DNA from: Apodemus sylvaticus
Lineage: Eukaryota; Chordata; Mammalia; Rodentia; Muridae
Assembly: GCF_947179515.1 (NCBI RefSeq)
Contig: NC_067481.1
Location: forward strand, 86,801,547-86,865,546
DNA length: 64,000 nucleotides
Reading direction: 5' to 3'
Each line of letters starts with the position of its first letter. Position 1 is the first letter of the stretch. A model generated the notes under the pieces. The model saw only the letters and a list, made by a program, of their open reading frames with translations, was not told the DNA's origin and ran no database searches. Shown one piece after another: positions 1 through 12,054 of this stretch. The translations under genes and the position numbers were made by a program.

Positions 1-1560
1 GTTGTGAATAACCTGTGTGGCACTTCAGGCTTTGCTGGTTAGAGCTGCACTTTCCCAGCATCTCTGCACGCTGCACCTACTAAAAAGCCCAGAGAGACAA
101 ATTTCTCATTTGTGGAGCGCAGCAGGTCATCCCTTTCCATATGCTCAAGATTTGTGGCTCATGTCATAGGCAGAGTATTCTCATCCTTCACATCCTCACA
201 GTTCAGGAGCCTTAGATCCCTTTGAACCCAGATTTAAATGGGTTCTGGAGAACACACCAGTGTTTGTGGGCTTATATTTTCCTGAAGTACAGTGCATCTG
301 GAGCCCTGCTAGAGAATCATTTGATGATCTAAAGAGCATAGTACCAGCTTTTGGTCTATTTATCACCAAACATGGTATGTGGAGGTGGTTATGGAGATAT
401 GCATATGTATGGATAATTTGGATGCATATTTGTATCATTTTACTCTCTTGGCAAGCATAATTCAAGACCAGGCTTTCTCAGCCAAAATAAGATTCCTGAT
501 ATAAGTATAATGCCACATCTCTTTCTTGCCAAGTATGGGGAAATATAGAAATGATTTCTCTATACCAAGCTAAATGTGCAAAATTTTTATGACATTCTCA
601 GTGCAATGTGTCTTAAAAGAGGAAGTTCCCAATCTATTTAATCATTTAGACTCCTTTGTACCCCTATCAGTATTTTAGGAAGGCTTTCCACTTGTGCTAG
701 CTCACCTTGTCAATGTCTCATGTTTGTTGATTGAGAATCTTCTTCTCCATTATGTTCTTCTTTAGGAGTAATTTAAATTATTTCTAGCTTAAGTTCATTT
801 CAAAGTTATTATCAAACATGTTTTGTGTGCTCAAGTCTTTTAAGTGTGGAAGCCCCTCTGTACCTGTCAGACCTCTGAGAAAGACTCTCAGGTCAGTCTG
901 TTTCTGCAATCTCCTCATACATCTGCATCACTGTTCTGCGTGTGTTCTGCATCACTGACTTCCTAGCTTAAAACAATTAGGAAAGAAGGGACATTTCCCC
1001 ATCTTGGATTTTTTTCTGTGGTTTGTCTGGAGCAGATGCTCTATTTAATTAACTGTGAGTGGGGTCTTTAGCTCAAGCTTGAAAGCTTCCTATTGTGCGG
1101 ACCAGTCAGTTTATGCTTATCTTTTTGTGTTCCACTGCTATTCGGGACTGAGCATTTTCTTTAATATTTTCCTGTTAGTTACATATGATTTTATTAAAGG
1201 GAGGTAGTGAGGTACATAGATATTTTTTTTATCTATTTTAAAATTTATCTATGAAAGATTTGGATTCATGCTTCTCCATGTTTAGGTATACAACCTGATC
1301 ATCAATGTACGAATGGCACTATCTAAAAACCAATGATAGATTTGACTTTTGATTTCAGTATTATATTTATTATGTTCTTAACCATTATTCCTTATTCAAA
1401 CTGCCTCCATCCCATCTGACTATGAGTACTTCATATGCTTTCTCAGGAAGATTCAAATTAAACCTTCTTCCTCACGAGGAATGTTCTGTTTACCTTGATA
1501 AGTACTATCTCCTAAGGGAAATCCTGCTCCTCGGCTCAGCCCTTAAACATCAAATGGAAG
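1..1560. other. Unassigned AT-rich non-coding DNA
   Basis: I recognise no gene, RNA gene or young transposon here. The only frames are under 90 codons, overlap on opposite strands and show no family resemblance. A small direct duplication of a 12-13 base motif (ttctgcatcactg type) lies near 919-956. The part around 1010-1200 has the texture of an old degraded transposon, but I cannot name it. Confidence 0.6.
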
Positions 1561-1562
1561 TC

Positions 1563-1600
1563 TCTTTTCTTTTCTTTTCTTTTCCTTTCTTTTCTTTTTT
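1563..1600 (+). repeat. (TTTTC)n-type pyrimidine microsatellite
   Basis: A run of tttct/ttttc units with slight interruptions. It has no coding value and explains the Phe/Ser-rich stretch of an overlapping short frame. Confidence 0.85.
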
Positions 1601-1601
1601 C

Positions 1602-2204
1602 ATACCAACTTTAAACGTCTTTGTACATAGTAGAATAGCCAGTGGTTCAGACTTACAAGGGACCACTGTACTCATCCCTAATACTTTTCCAAAGATTAGC
1701 TTTATTTATAAACTTTACTTTTGTGACTTTTTTTAGCATAACAGTAGGTTAGGAAGAAATATTTTACATAAGCACACAGCTCTTTTATTCTCATTCTAGC
1801 ATATTGTATGTGAACATTTAACAAATTATCTCTGCCACTGCTGATGAAGTACACACAGAGTAACTGTGAGTGTTGTATGAACCTTTCGAGTGAGTGCATG
1901 TTTGTGCATTTCAATAGTGTATTCTCTTAGAATTAAATTTATGAATCACATGATATTTTCAAGTTCAGAATTTTTGAATTGTTCCTATTCCCTTCTGATT
2001 GATTTAATATTTTCTGCAGTTAAAACTCACTAACCTAGAGCAGTACTTTGATTCTACCCTAAATAAAGCTAAGATCTTAGAATGTGTTGGTTCTATATCA
2101 CCCTTCATTTCTGTTATTTTCTACAATTCTCTCTATATAATTGTGTTTTAAAAACTTTCATTGCTAGTCTATTCATTATTCAGTTGAATTCACTCATATG
2201 TTTG
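1602..2204. other. Unassigned AT-rich non-coding DNA
   Basis: No recognisable gene or repeat. Composition is like the flanks, with short chance frames on both strands. Confidence 0.55.
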
Positions 2205-2525
2205 TAATTTCTACCTTTTTAATGTTTTTACTGGCTCTTTGTGAGTTTCCCATCATGCACCTCAATACCATTAATTTCCTCCTCCCCTTATAGCTGCCGT
2301 TCACCCCTGCAACCTTCCTTTCCTGCAGAGAAAAGCAATATCTTTTTATGGAAGCTGTAATATGTCACAGTGTGTCCCACATTATACCATTTTGTCTATT
2401 CTTCTTTCCAAATGTTCATTGCAATGACTCCTTGGTCTGGTCCTAGGCCTGTTTCAGCTACTCTATCAGTGCTGAAGAATTCTTGGAATTCTTCTGGGCC
2501 ATTTCTGCTCCTCCATTCCCCCCAA
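2205..2525 (-). mobile_element. Old L1 (Lx-type) 3' UTR fragment
   Basis: On the plus strand the text reads as the antisense of a rodent L1 3' UTR: a 'tttgtgagtttcccatcatgcacc'-like start, then a C-rich stretch, a 'tgtcacagtgtgtcccac' motif and a 'ttcattgcaatga...ttggtctggt' motif in the expected order. This matches my memory of Lx-type 3' UTRs. No ORF2 sequence is visible, so only the untranslated part remains. Family assignment is from recognition; the L1 identity is fairly secure and the subfamily is not. Confidence 0.7.
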
Positions 2526-2839
2526 CCCCCGTGTTTCTCTGGAGAACATGTCTTTGGAAATATGTGTGGGAACGCATGCTATAGAGATGATTCAGTGTTT
2601 AAATGTAGTAACTGGTCTTCCATAGAACCTGAGTTCAATTTCTTACACTGACAAGACACCTTACATCCTCTTGTAGTGATATTTCACAGTCCTAAAGGAC
2701 CTAAACCTTCTTTTGCACACTCTAAGCAACAGATTTGTGTAATGCACACAAATAAAACATCCAAACATACATTTTAAAAGTAGGGGAGGAATTTTACTGT
2801 TTTTAAAAGAATTCTATTTTATTATGCAATTGCTTTCTT

Positions 2840-3210
2840 TTCATTAGTTATGAGATAGTGATATGTACACATGGTAGAAGGTTAAGGGTGTCTGCAACTT
2901 TACAGGAGAATTAACTAAACATCATGTAAGCATCATCAAGCCAGTTGGTTCCCTTCCTCCAAGGTAACTACTGTTATTTTAGTGAATGTTAAAATTATAT
3001 GTATTCATCGGACACTGCAGCCTCAGCTTACTACACCTTCTACCTGTTTATACATCAGCACTCATACATCTGTGTATAAATGTCAGAATGCTACATGTAT
3101 TGTTTGTAGTCATTAAGAATAAATCTACTTTATTGTGTGGTACCTTAGAAAATAATAGCATGTGGTCTGTTATAAATTGTTTGATTCATTTGAATAGATG
3201 CGTTATTTTG
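2840..3210 (-). mobile_element. Possible ancient L1 (L1M-like) remnant
   Basis: Phrases such as 'cttcctccaaggtaactactgttat' and later text resemble the antisense of old mammalian L1M 3' regions. Divergence is high and I see no ORF2 motif, so this is a weak call. The surroundings at 2526-2840 and 3210-3920 contain nothing else I can name. Confidence 0.3.
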
Positions 3211-3924
3211 GAAGTTGTTAATGATATGATTGGGTTTAATCACCATTCATGGTTTCATGTAGTTTATATCCTTGTTTCATTCCATGTGAAGAAGGATAGG
3301 TAGATATGGAAAGCTTCCAACCTTCAATTGTATTAACAAGCAAGTTTGCTTCATGACTAGGACTGCCATGAGGTAAGATATTATAGTGACAGCTGCTATA
3401 GGTAGGACTCTCTTGTTTCTAGAGGTCACAAAAAAAATGAGAAGGTCTTGACTCATGGGCCACTGGTGTCAACAATGAAATTTTCCTGAAGCATCAATAA
3501 AGGTGGAGTTCTAGGGATAACATATGCTTTAAAAACCACACTCACTGCTTTACCAAAGAAAGTAAAATTTTCTCAACAAATATTTTGTCAATGATTCTAT
3601 GTTGGTAAATCAATTTAAAAGATATTAAGTGGTTGGCTGTTTTTAAAACATGTTTCCTATATATTATATTATCTTTGTTTAATAGGAACTATATCTGTAG
3701 AGTTCCTAATACAATTGTCTCCAAAGTGAGAATGCCTTTATAAAACTTAAAAACAGTTTCCTTGTTTTGACTAGGTCTTTACCAGGCGAGGATATAGACA
3801 AAGAGTCACACATTCATGAAGTTTGTAAACTGCTGCTGTGAAGCACAGGATAAAAAGTACAGTGGAATAAGTTAGCATGTGAGTAATGCTACATTTAGAA
3901 TAGAAATGATAGAATTGAAGGGTG

Positions 3925-4082
3925 TTATGTTTGTTTGCTTGAGATCGAGTTTCTCTGCGTGACAGCTCTGTGTGCTCTGCAACTCTTTCTGTAGACCATG
4001 GTGGCCTTAATGTCATGGAGATTCACTTGCCCCTGACTCCCAAGTAGTGAAATAAATACCAGGTGCCAACACTACCCAGCCA
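3925..4082 (-). mobile_element. B1 SINE, diverged
   Basis: Antisense B1: 'gagatcgagtttctctgcgtga' at about 3941 corresponds to the 3' part of B1, followed by 'ctctttctgtagacca' and a weak 'ccaggtgccaacactacccagcc' at the B1 5' end. It is a 7SL-derived SINE. Several indels and many substitutions point to an old copy. A B3 remnant follows just beyond the AT microsatellite. Confidence 0.7.
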
Positions 4083-4112
4083 CAAAATTGGAGGTTTTTT
4101 TGAAGCATTTTT

Positions 4113-4114
<2 letters not shown>

Positions 4115-4156
<42 letters not shown>
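4115..4156. repeat. (AT)n microsatellite, 21 units
   Basis: Uninterrupted AT dinucleotides lying between a B1 remnant and a B3 remnant. It probably grew from a SINE A-rich tail; that origin is inference. Confidence 0.95.
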
Positions 4157-4158
<2 letters not shown>

Positions 4159-4159
4159 T

Positions 4160-4352
4160 TTCATGTTGTTTGGATGTTTTGCCTGAGTGTATGTATGTGT
4201 GCCTCCTATATATCTAGTATCTAGAGAGGTCAGAAGAGAGTGTAAAAAAGATTTACATAACTGTGAGCCAACATACAGGTTTTCTGCACTGAACCAGTGG
4301 CTTCTGTCAGAGCAGAAACACTCGTAAATGCTAAGCCATATCTCAAACCCCT
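4160..4352 (-). mobile_element. B3-type SINE, diverged
   Basis: Antisense of the tRNA-derived B2/B3 body: 'ttggatgttttgcctgagtgtatgtatgtgtgcc', then a 'gaggtcagaagagag' block and 'ctgtgagccaacat', ending near 'aagccatatctcaaacccc'. The (AT)n at its left lies where the A-rich tail would be. The copy is heavily substituted, so B3 versus B2 is not firm. Confidence 0.65.
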
Positions 4353-5447
4353 GCAGGTTTTTTAAAAATGTATATAGTTTTGATGTAATAATTACAATAT
4401 GCAGTTCAAATGAGTCCGTGTTACTCACATTCATGTTGTAAAGATTACATTTTAAAGAAATGGTAAGGTATAAGATAGTGTATAAGAAAACCTTCTTTCT
4501 GTTTTACCCTACCCTTCAAACTCAATTGATTTTGATAGTTTCTGTGGCAAATGCAGTTAGTATAGTGATTTGGTATAAGTCATCCTGACAGGATTTAGGC
4601 TCTGTTGCCACAAACTCAAGTGTTAAAACTTAATGAAGAAGCTAGTTATCATCTATCAATAATAAATATTCCCGACAAAGAAAATTTAAGAAGATCAAAT
4701 AAAATTTTGTGCTATCAAGATACTATGAAAAGCAGTCCATCAAATTCTACAGAACACCAGCTATTCACGCATAACTGTTTAAAAATTTAAAAAAACATGG
4801 AAAAGAAATTATTTATATGCTTAACTTTTTATGCAGTCAGTGGATGTAGACAGAATCATTAGCCCTTCTTAAAACTTCAGTATTCAGTAATTCTATTTGG
4901 AAAGAATGAAAACAGAAAGAACATAATCAAAATCAAAGAATCCAATCAATGTGAACTGAATGTGAAGCACAGTTTGCCTGTTTATGATGGGAAGTGCGCA
5001 AGTGTGCATGTTTCTGTATCATAATTAAGGATAAGAAAAATTTCTGAACCTAAATTCTCCCTTTCTTTGATCATGTCTACCTTAACTTGCAATTAAAAAG
5101 ATCACACAATAAAAGAGTTGATGTTTCTTTTGACTTGCTAATCAATTCTTTATTTGCCTTAGACATACCTTCTCTTTCCAAAAGGCTGACCTAATTTTCA
5201 TAGACTTGATTAAACCTGAGAACCAAATGAAAAGGTTTGTTTTCTTCTTTAGTGCTCTATATTACACTGGTTTAGAGGAGAACAAAAATAGACAGAAAAC
5301 CAAATCCATCTTTTGGGTGATGTTTCCTTGCCAGGTTCAAGTATTTGTCAAAACAAAATCTGCTTAACATGTGTCAAACTTGTCCATTATCCTTACTGTA
5401 AAATGTGGAAATGAACAGAGCTTAATGCATACAAGCAAAATTATCAT
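4353..5447. other. Unassigned AT-rich non-coding DNA
   Basis: No gene or named repeat visible. Frames are short and there is no splice-site-flanked frame of convincing composition. Confidence 0.55.
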
Positions 5448-5665
5448 GGCTAACATTGACTCAGCCCCCATTCTTTTGACTTTGCTCATGTGCTTTGTGT
5501 GCCTTCTCTGCTCCCCCCAGCCCTGTGGAGTGACTGGTACTGTTATCTGTGCTTCACAGGCTGGGAGAGAAATTGGCAGAGAGGGTTTACAAAAGTTGCC
5601 TAAAGTCATGCAGCTTTACATAGGTGAATGAACCTCTCATTCCTGCCATCTGACTATAGCTCCAG
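5448..5665 (+). mobile_element. MIR (mammalian-wide SINE)
   Basis: Sense-strand MIR landmarks occur in order: 'catggctaacattga', an 'agccctgtggagtgactggtactgttatc' core, 'cagagagggtttacaaaagttgcc' and 'taaagtcatgcagctt'. These correspond to the conserved MIR core and 3' half. The element is ancient (pre-dating the placental radiation), so its survival at readable quality is notable. The two overlapping short frames on opposite strands are by-products. Confidence 0.75.
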
Positions 5666-7354
5666 TGAGCAGAAGCAGCCCAGAATCCTTTGTTCTTGAA
5701 TGTTGAAAAACTAATTTGTTGTTTTTCTAGCTCATTATCGGGGAAAATAAAGATACATGTGCTCTCTAAAATAGGTGATATATATATATATATTGTCTGC
5801 ATTCTAAAATTATTATGGTTTATCTTACTCATTTTTAAGTGCTTAGTACAATCAAAATGATGATGAGATTCAGGGGGAAAAAGGACCTGGCAAATTGGAA
5901 ATCAAATTGATATTTTCAAATGATTCTATATGTTAAACTCATGAAATGGATTAGAAGCTAACCGATTAGTCTAGTTTAGACAGTACCATGCTCTCATGCC
6001 AAGCCATCTGCACTATTGACCTATTTATTTTGTTTACTGTAGAAAAATGACTCAAATCAACCATGGAAGAAATGAATCAGTTCTATCAAAACACTGAATC
6101 TCTTCTGCAGGCTCCTAAACTGACCCTCACCTGCAAAAACTTTAGAATGCTCAAAATGATAGAAAAGAAAATGCATTCGTATTCCCAATAAAATTTCTGT
6201 CTCTGGTTGTCTGTGTAAGTCATCGCTTTGTGAGCAGTGCCTCTCCAGCTCTCACAAATAGATATCCAAAGCTGTTACCTAAACTGTGAATTCCTTTATA
6301 TCACATGAAAATGCTTGTTTGTTTGATCACAAACACTTAGGTTTACAAAATCTGAGCTAGACAGAGTATTGTCAATCACCTGTATTTGCATCTAGATTAA
6401 ATGGTGTACTGGACCAAGGCCGAAAAGCTGGATTTGCTTTATTATTGTTTTTTTTTCTACATTCTTAAGCTTTTGCAGTTTAAAGGTTTCATTGAGGTGT
6501 TCTCATGTAAGAGATGAATCTCAGTCATAAAAGTAGGTAAAATGGACCCACCCTATGCCCTCATTTTCTTCCAAAAAATGTTTCCTCTATTCAAGTTTAT
6601 AGCTAATTAATGCTCATAAATGTTAATATTTATAAAAGAAGTGTTTCTAACATTAAGGTCCATCCAATGAAATAGTATAAGGTAAATGATCACTCTTTAA
6701 GCAAACAATATGAGACAAATAATAATTTCAGTATTTTACATATAGTGACTTAAACTCTCACAGCTAACCTGGAAAAAATATAATCTGGCATGAATGGAGA
6801 TCTTTTTCTTACCACCACTTGGCTGCTGAAGTAATATGGGAAATGTTTGGTGGTCACTTTCTAAAATAGGCATGCTTCCATGGCTCCAAAATTCTAATCC
6901 TCAAAATGATTCCGATGGCAGGTTTGATGTCCATGTCCTCTGAGACAAAGGATATGAAGAGCAACACAAGTGTCTCTGGCCACTGTTAGCATGTTTGTGG
7001 AAATATTCCTGGTAAGTCCAGCTGGCTGGATTGAAGCCTCAGTTTCTTCCCATTTCAAGCTAAACATCAGAATATTACTTTCTCTGAACTGAATCTATCT
7101 TTATCTAGGAAAAAAAAAACTGATAGCATTAGTCTCTTGAGGGACTTAGTGGCTTCCACAGTCAAATTACTAGCTTGTTCCATTTCCTAACAATCCTGTA
7201 AAACACTTATATTCAACAAAAGCAGTTTTCAGTCAATAGGAAAAGTACTTGAAAGGAAGTCTACATGGGATCTCAAACACAAATATTGACACAGTTAAAA
7301 AGCAAGCGCATGGAAAGAGGTGGCCCAGTTGGCCATGCGCTTACTGTACCAGCA
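5666..7354. other. Unassigned non-coding DNA with a short (AT)n
   Basis: A short (AT)n lies at 5778-5792. Otherwise there is AT-rich sequence without recognisable gene or repeat. 6900-7060 is less AT-rich and looks like possibly old transposon sequence that I cannot name. Confidence 0.5.
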
Positions 7355-7460
7355 GCAGAACTTGAGTTGGATGCCCACAGACACATCAAAGCTGGGCATG
7401 AAGGCAATTCTGTAATCCATGTGCTGGGGAACACAGTAAGGGGCAATAGTAGTTGGTCAC
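7355..7460 (+). mobile_element. Possible B4/ID-B1 SINE remnant
   Basis: The block 'aaagctgggcatgaaggcaattctgtaatccatgtgctggggaacacag' resembles the B1-like half of a B4 SINE. No clear tRNA-like 5' half precedes it. The overlapping frame of about 113 codons has no recognisable family and lies partly on this remnant, so I do not treat it as a gene. Confidence 0.35.
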
Positions 7461-7624
7461 AGCTATTCGCAGAAAAGGAAGACCAAATGGTCCCTAGGAT
7501 ACAGGAAAAACAACTGTCCCCTATGGTACTGGAAATCAGAACCTCACAGAACATGGTTTGCAGAAGCATCATTAAACTTGGGCAGATGAGAAAGTATACT
7601 TCTTAAAATTAAAAAAAAATAATG

Positions 7625-7815
7625 CACAACAAAGAATAACACTGTACTCTCTTTCTCTTGATTCCCATTTGCTTCTCTCTTGGCTCTTCCCTTCCCCCTT
7701 CCTTTACCCCCTCTCTCCACATGGTCATGACTGGCCACTACTTCTCTGCTACCCTCTTACCTACCCTCCCTATACCCTGAATAAACTCTATTCTATACAA
7801 AAATAAAGAATAACA
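7625..7815 (+). mobile_element. Possible LTR or 3'-end fragment with polyadenylation signal
   Basis: A C/T-rich stretch containing 'ctctctccacatggtcatgactggccactacttctctgctacc' is followed by 'ctgaataaactctattctatac'. I recall this combination from the 3' part of a rodent LTR-type repeat. AATAAA is present near 7780. The family name is not certain. Confidence 0.35.
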
Positions 7816-8759
7816 CTGTGCATCACCGCTGAATAATGAGACCCTCTGAATGCTGAATGACAAAAGACTGATGCTTAAAAACTCTACACTAAGACACAGC
7901 AAAATCAAAAGCCAAAAAGAAGAAAAGCTTCAGTACCATTATTAAAAATTCTTAACACATACAGTCATTTTGTAAAACAATAGCAAATGCAGATTGGAAA
8001 GATACATGTAAATATTCAAAAAACCCAAAAATATACAGAATAAGATATATAAAACACAAAGGAACCATTAATATAAGGCCATTTTTAGGTCAAATTTTCA
8101 TAAACCTCTGGAGAACATATATCAATAATAGAAATTGTCAGGAAATGAAAATTAAAGTCCTAGTGCAAATCTTAAAAGCACTGACGATTTTATGTATACT
8201 CTATACAAACACATAGAACAAAAGAACAACATCCTCAGGAGAGATGAGAGTAATGAGGAAACCAAATATACGTCTATCCAGGTTGATCATTGCCCACTAT
8301 TTCTTAATAAGATTCATTTAATCCTGATGTATGATAATGACCTACAAGTTTGTGGTTTAATTATAATTTTCTGGATCTCAGAAAACTTGATGATGACATG
8401 CATGCAAATGTACAATAAAGAAACAATAAAGAAAAAAGTACTCCATGGACTAAAATTCCATAGGCTTAAAAATTAATGCAGAAATGTGAGAATCTTCAGT
8501 TAAAATATACACATCATATTCCACGGATACCTAAAGTATGAAGAATAAAGATACCAAATCTTGTGAAAGAAGTTATGAATTCTTTCAGGACATTAGTTAT
8601 AAGAACAAGGCTGCTTATGCTGACAAGGGACCCAAAGACTTGTTAAAAATCAACAAGCTATGCACAATTTAAAGACTAAATGAGAAAATAAATAATTATA
8701 ACATTTAATCTACAGATTTGGATAAAATATGTATTTCCTTCTAGGAAACAGACAATATA
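7816..8759. other. Unassigned AT-rich non-coding DNA
   Basis: A-rich sequence with no gene or repeat I can name. The longest frame (about 94 codons, 8192-8476) is Lys/Asn/Ile-rich, as expected of chance AT-rich frames. Confidence 0.5.
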
Positions 8760-8761
8760 GG

Positions 8762-8992
8762 CCTAGGAGCCTGGTTTAGTGAATAAGGTGCTTGTTGTGC
8801 AAACATGGGTACCTGAGTTTGATTACTGAGCCTATGTAAAAACTTGGGCTGCTGACTCAAATTTAAATCTCAGTGCTGGGAAGCAGACACAGCCAGATCC
8901 CTGGGATCAGTAGACAGGTACCTTACCCTAACAGGCAAGCATCAAGAACTTGTGAAATACTGTGACCCCATCTCAAAAAGTAAGTAAATAAA
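8762..8992 (+). mobile_element. B4 SINE (tRNA-ID/B1 chimera)
   Basis: The 5' half reads as a tRNA-derived ID/B4 head ('gagcctggtttagtgaataaggtgcttgttgtgcaaacatgggtacctgagttt'). The 3' half reads as the B1-like part ('aatctcagtgctgggaagcagacac', 'gtgaccccatctcaaaaagtaagtaaataaa'). That order is diagnostic of B4. It is diverged but near full length, and its A-rich tail runs into the purine-rich repeat that follows. Confidence 0.8.
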
Positions 8993-9101
8993 AGGAGAGA
9001 CACAGACACAAAAGACGGAGACAGAGATGGAGACGGAGAAGGAGACAGAGACAGAGACCCAGACATAGACAGACAGACGGCGGGGGGTGGGGGGGGAGAG
9101 A
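8993..9101 (+). repeat. GA/GACA purine-rich low-complexity tract with G run
   Basis: GAGACA, GGAGAC and AGACAG units grade into a stretch with G6 and G8 runs at about 9081-9096. It directly follows the B4 tail, so it probably expanded from that tail. Three overlapping minus-strand frames rich in Ser/Leu/Val are translations of this tract. Confidence 0.85.
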
Positions 9102-11780
9102 ACAAGTAAACCATCTAGGTGTTTCCTGAGAAACTTGAACTGAAATACAGTGGTAGGGTGAGCCTCTGGGTTCTGCATCCCATAAGTATGAGGACAGGTC
9201 TGCACCTGCATCATAGAAACATGGAGACATGCTAACAAATACAGACACAAACAATCACATGGAGAAAACGGCAAACAGTGATGATGCTGATGCACAAAAG
9301 ACATTTGAGTAATCAGGATGTACAAATTAAATGAAGAATCATTGTGCTTACTGCATTTTTTTTCAGAATATAACCAGAAATGGTTGATAGTATTAATTTT
9401 AGTTAAATTGCCAGGAAAACATAGTATCTATTACCAGTAAAAATGTACAGACAATTTGACTGTAACTACTAAAAATCACAATTTACTTATCTACTCATCC
9501 ACCTAAAATTATATTACTATGCATTTAGTCACACGCAATTTTACACATATGCATGAAAGCGCATACATTTGAAATTATAATATAGCAGCATTTTAATAGC
9601 AAAACTAAATAGTACCTATATTCCCTCCAATCAAGAATATTTAAATATACACTGATACCACACTATGGCTTATAAAATAGCAAATTAAAATAAAGAAATA
9701 CTGTATGAACACATGTGAGAGATCATTTATAAGTGATAAAACAATGTTGACAAACAAGACATATACCATCATTTCTGTTTAAACAATATAAAATTAAACC
9801 ATATGATTATAGTTCTACATGCATATTCAATATTGTGTTTATAGTAACTAAACAGAATTTTTAAAATAAAAGAGTATTCTACTTATACTGATTCCCATTA
9901 ACAGGGCCTTTCAGCTAGGTTAGGACAGTTTAATGCTATGCATTTTACTTTCATATTGTTTGAATATTTACCATGAGAATACACTCAGCCACATTATTTA
10001 ATTAACTAAATATATTTATTATTTACTAGATCAAATGATTTGACACTATCTGGAGACCCTACAGTTTTCCTTTGAGGCACTTATATAATTTTTAATACTT
10101 TTAATTACATAAGCATATCTCTGTTTAATATCTGTATTCCCCTTGGTCCCTCTCTCATGACTTCTTTAAAAGCTTTAGACTTTATATGTATGTTCAGGAA
10201 AAGAAGTAAGTAGAAAGAGAAGTTACTGGCTGTACCTATACTTAATATAGAAATAAAAATCCTCATATCCAACAGAAATCCCTTCTTGCATTTTCTTGTA
10301 TCTAAGTTTGCAACATCATTACCACTAATGGAAAAAGAGACCAGTAATGTTGGTGCTTTGCTTATTACACATATTTTCTAGAAAAAAAGCAAAGTTTGTA
10401 AAAGACTACTGCGTTAGCATCATTTGGATTCATATTTTAACATTTTATAGGCTATTGTAAATGACAACTACTGTTTACATTTAACTGGCAACAGAGCATG
10501 CTGCACTCCAGAAGCAAAAGGAAATCTATTTTCTAAGTCATGAGTGACAGTAATTAATAATCAACACAAAGTTCAGACCAAGAGACCCAAACTTAGGGAA
10601 GCTCCCATGGAGAGCGTAGCCTGCTTATTACAAACACAACTTGTGTTTTGTACATAAACCACCCCAACTGAACAGCATGAATCACCCAACTTCCATTCTT
10701 GCTTTAAAGTATCTTTAAATTGCTTTTCACAAATATGGCCTTGGCAGTGATACCATCATTCACTCATAAAGAATATTCTAAGAAGCCACCCTGTGAGACT
10801 AATTACAACATTTCCTTACAAATTATATATCTGCAGTGCTGCAGAATATACAACTCCATCAATTTAACAATTACTGTGTTTTGAAGTATTTTTTTCCAGT
10901 TTAAGGATAAGCATTACTTATACTGTGAGCTCATATCACCATCTACAACATGATTTTAGTGTCTTTTTTAATTTTCATATTATTCTATAATTTTATTACC
11001 TCATCCAGATATTTGCTATTATCAACATAGTTTCCACAAGCATCATTATTTCTAAATCCTTCTGACCTTCAATTAGTATTCCCAGAAATGGATCAATGAA
11101 TAAGGCTGGGTTTGAATCTTTTAATTTGCAAAGAAGTAGTAGTTTAGAGAAAGCGAATGACATGGAGTGTTGAAATCAAGTCCACAGGCTATGTTATTTG
11201 AAAGAATTACAGTAATCCAAGAATCAACAAGAATCTTAATGTATGATTTGGCACAGTAAGTGTATTGATTTGGTGTGAATCAGGGTAATGTTGAGGGACA
11301 CCATTTAAGATATATACATAAAGTACAGAGAGACACAAAACAGTATGGTTTGAAAGATGACAAACCAAATCTTCACCAGACTTTGGATAAACTAGGTGAG
11401 AATTGGAGCTAGTAAATGTTTTTTCTTATCATTTGAGTAGCTGGAGGAATTCAATGACGAAATAGGCTTTGAGGAGGCTCAACCTACAATACAGCACATA
11501 AAGTGAAACTATGTAGGCTGTGCAAGTTCAGAAGTTTTACTTCAGTGCTACTGGGGTAGAGGGTATGAAACTGTCAGGGTTATTAGCGTCATCTTAAATG
11601 ACTTGAAAATACTAGAATTTAAAACATTCTTTAATATATGAACAGTGCAGAAGGTGAATGGTTGTCTTTTCTTTAGAACAGTCTTACTTTCTTATATATA
11701 TCTCTTCCTTACTTTTACTATATATAATTCCATGTATGTAATGATAAATATGAAGACACCTCTCTATTGTGATATATACT
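9102..11780. other. Unassigned AT-rich non-coding DNA, about 2.7 kb
   Basis: No gene, RNA gene or named transposon seen. It is repeat-poor compared with the neighbouring kilobases. Runs of A/T and stop codons in all frames exclude a long coding exon. Confidence 0.5.
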
Positions 11781-11834
11781 CACACACAGAAACACACACA
11801 GACACAGACACAGACACACACACACACACATATA
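11781..11834. repeat. (CA)n/(ACAGAC)n microsatellite
   Basis: CA dinucleotides interrupted by CAGACA units. It precedes a CTAT tetranucleotide repeat by about 40 bases, forming a compound microsatellite locus. Confidence 0.9.
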
Positions 11835-11874
11835 CACTAAGGTATGGACTTATACATAGTATCTATGTATCTAC

Positions 11875-11914
<40 letters not shown>
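11875..11914. repeat. (CTAT)n tetranucleotide microsatellite
   Basis: About ten perfect CTAT units. The array is uninterrupted, so it is likely polymorphic in length. Confidence 0.95.
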
Positions 11915-11917
<3 letters not shown>

Positions 11918-12054
11918 ATTTAATATTGGTTTTCTTCTTCAATAGAATTTCATGCACATACCATTCCTGTCTTCCAGCAGACTTTTATTAGTTTGTATAT
12001 AATTTTATATAATATGACAATCCCAGAATGTAAGTAACATATATGTGTGTGTGT

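Noticed and set aside
4072..4434. 120-codon minus-strand frame
   Set aside because: It runs through a B3 remnant and the (AT)21 array, giving an Ile-Tyr repeat. Not coding.
7265..7606. 113-codon frame as a possible gene
   Set aside because: No recognisable family, it is overlapped by a 99-codon frame on the other strand, and it partly covers a B4-like remnant. Not enough to call a gene or exon.
9079..9098. G-quadruplex candidate
   Set aside because: It has only two long G runs (G6, G8) separated by one base. A four-tract G3 quadruplex would need loops taken from inside the runs, so the evidence is weak.
11875..11914. CRISPR-like periodic repeat
   Set aside because: It is a simple tetranucleotide microsatellite. 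The genome is mammalian and there are no spaced repeats.
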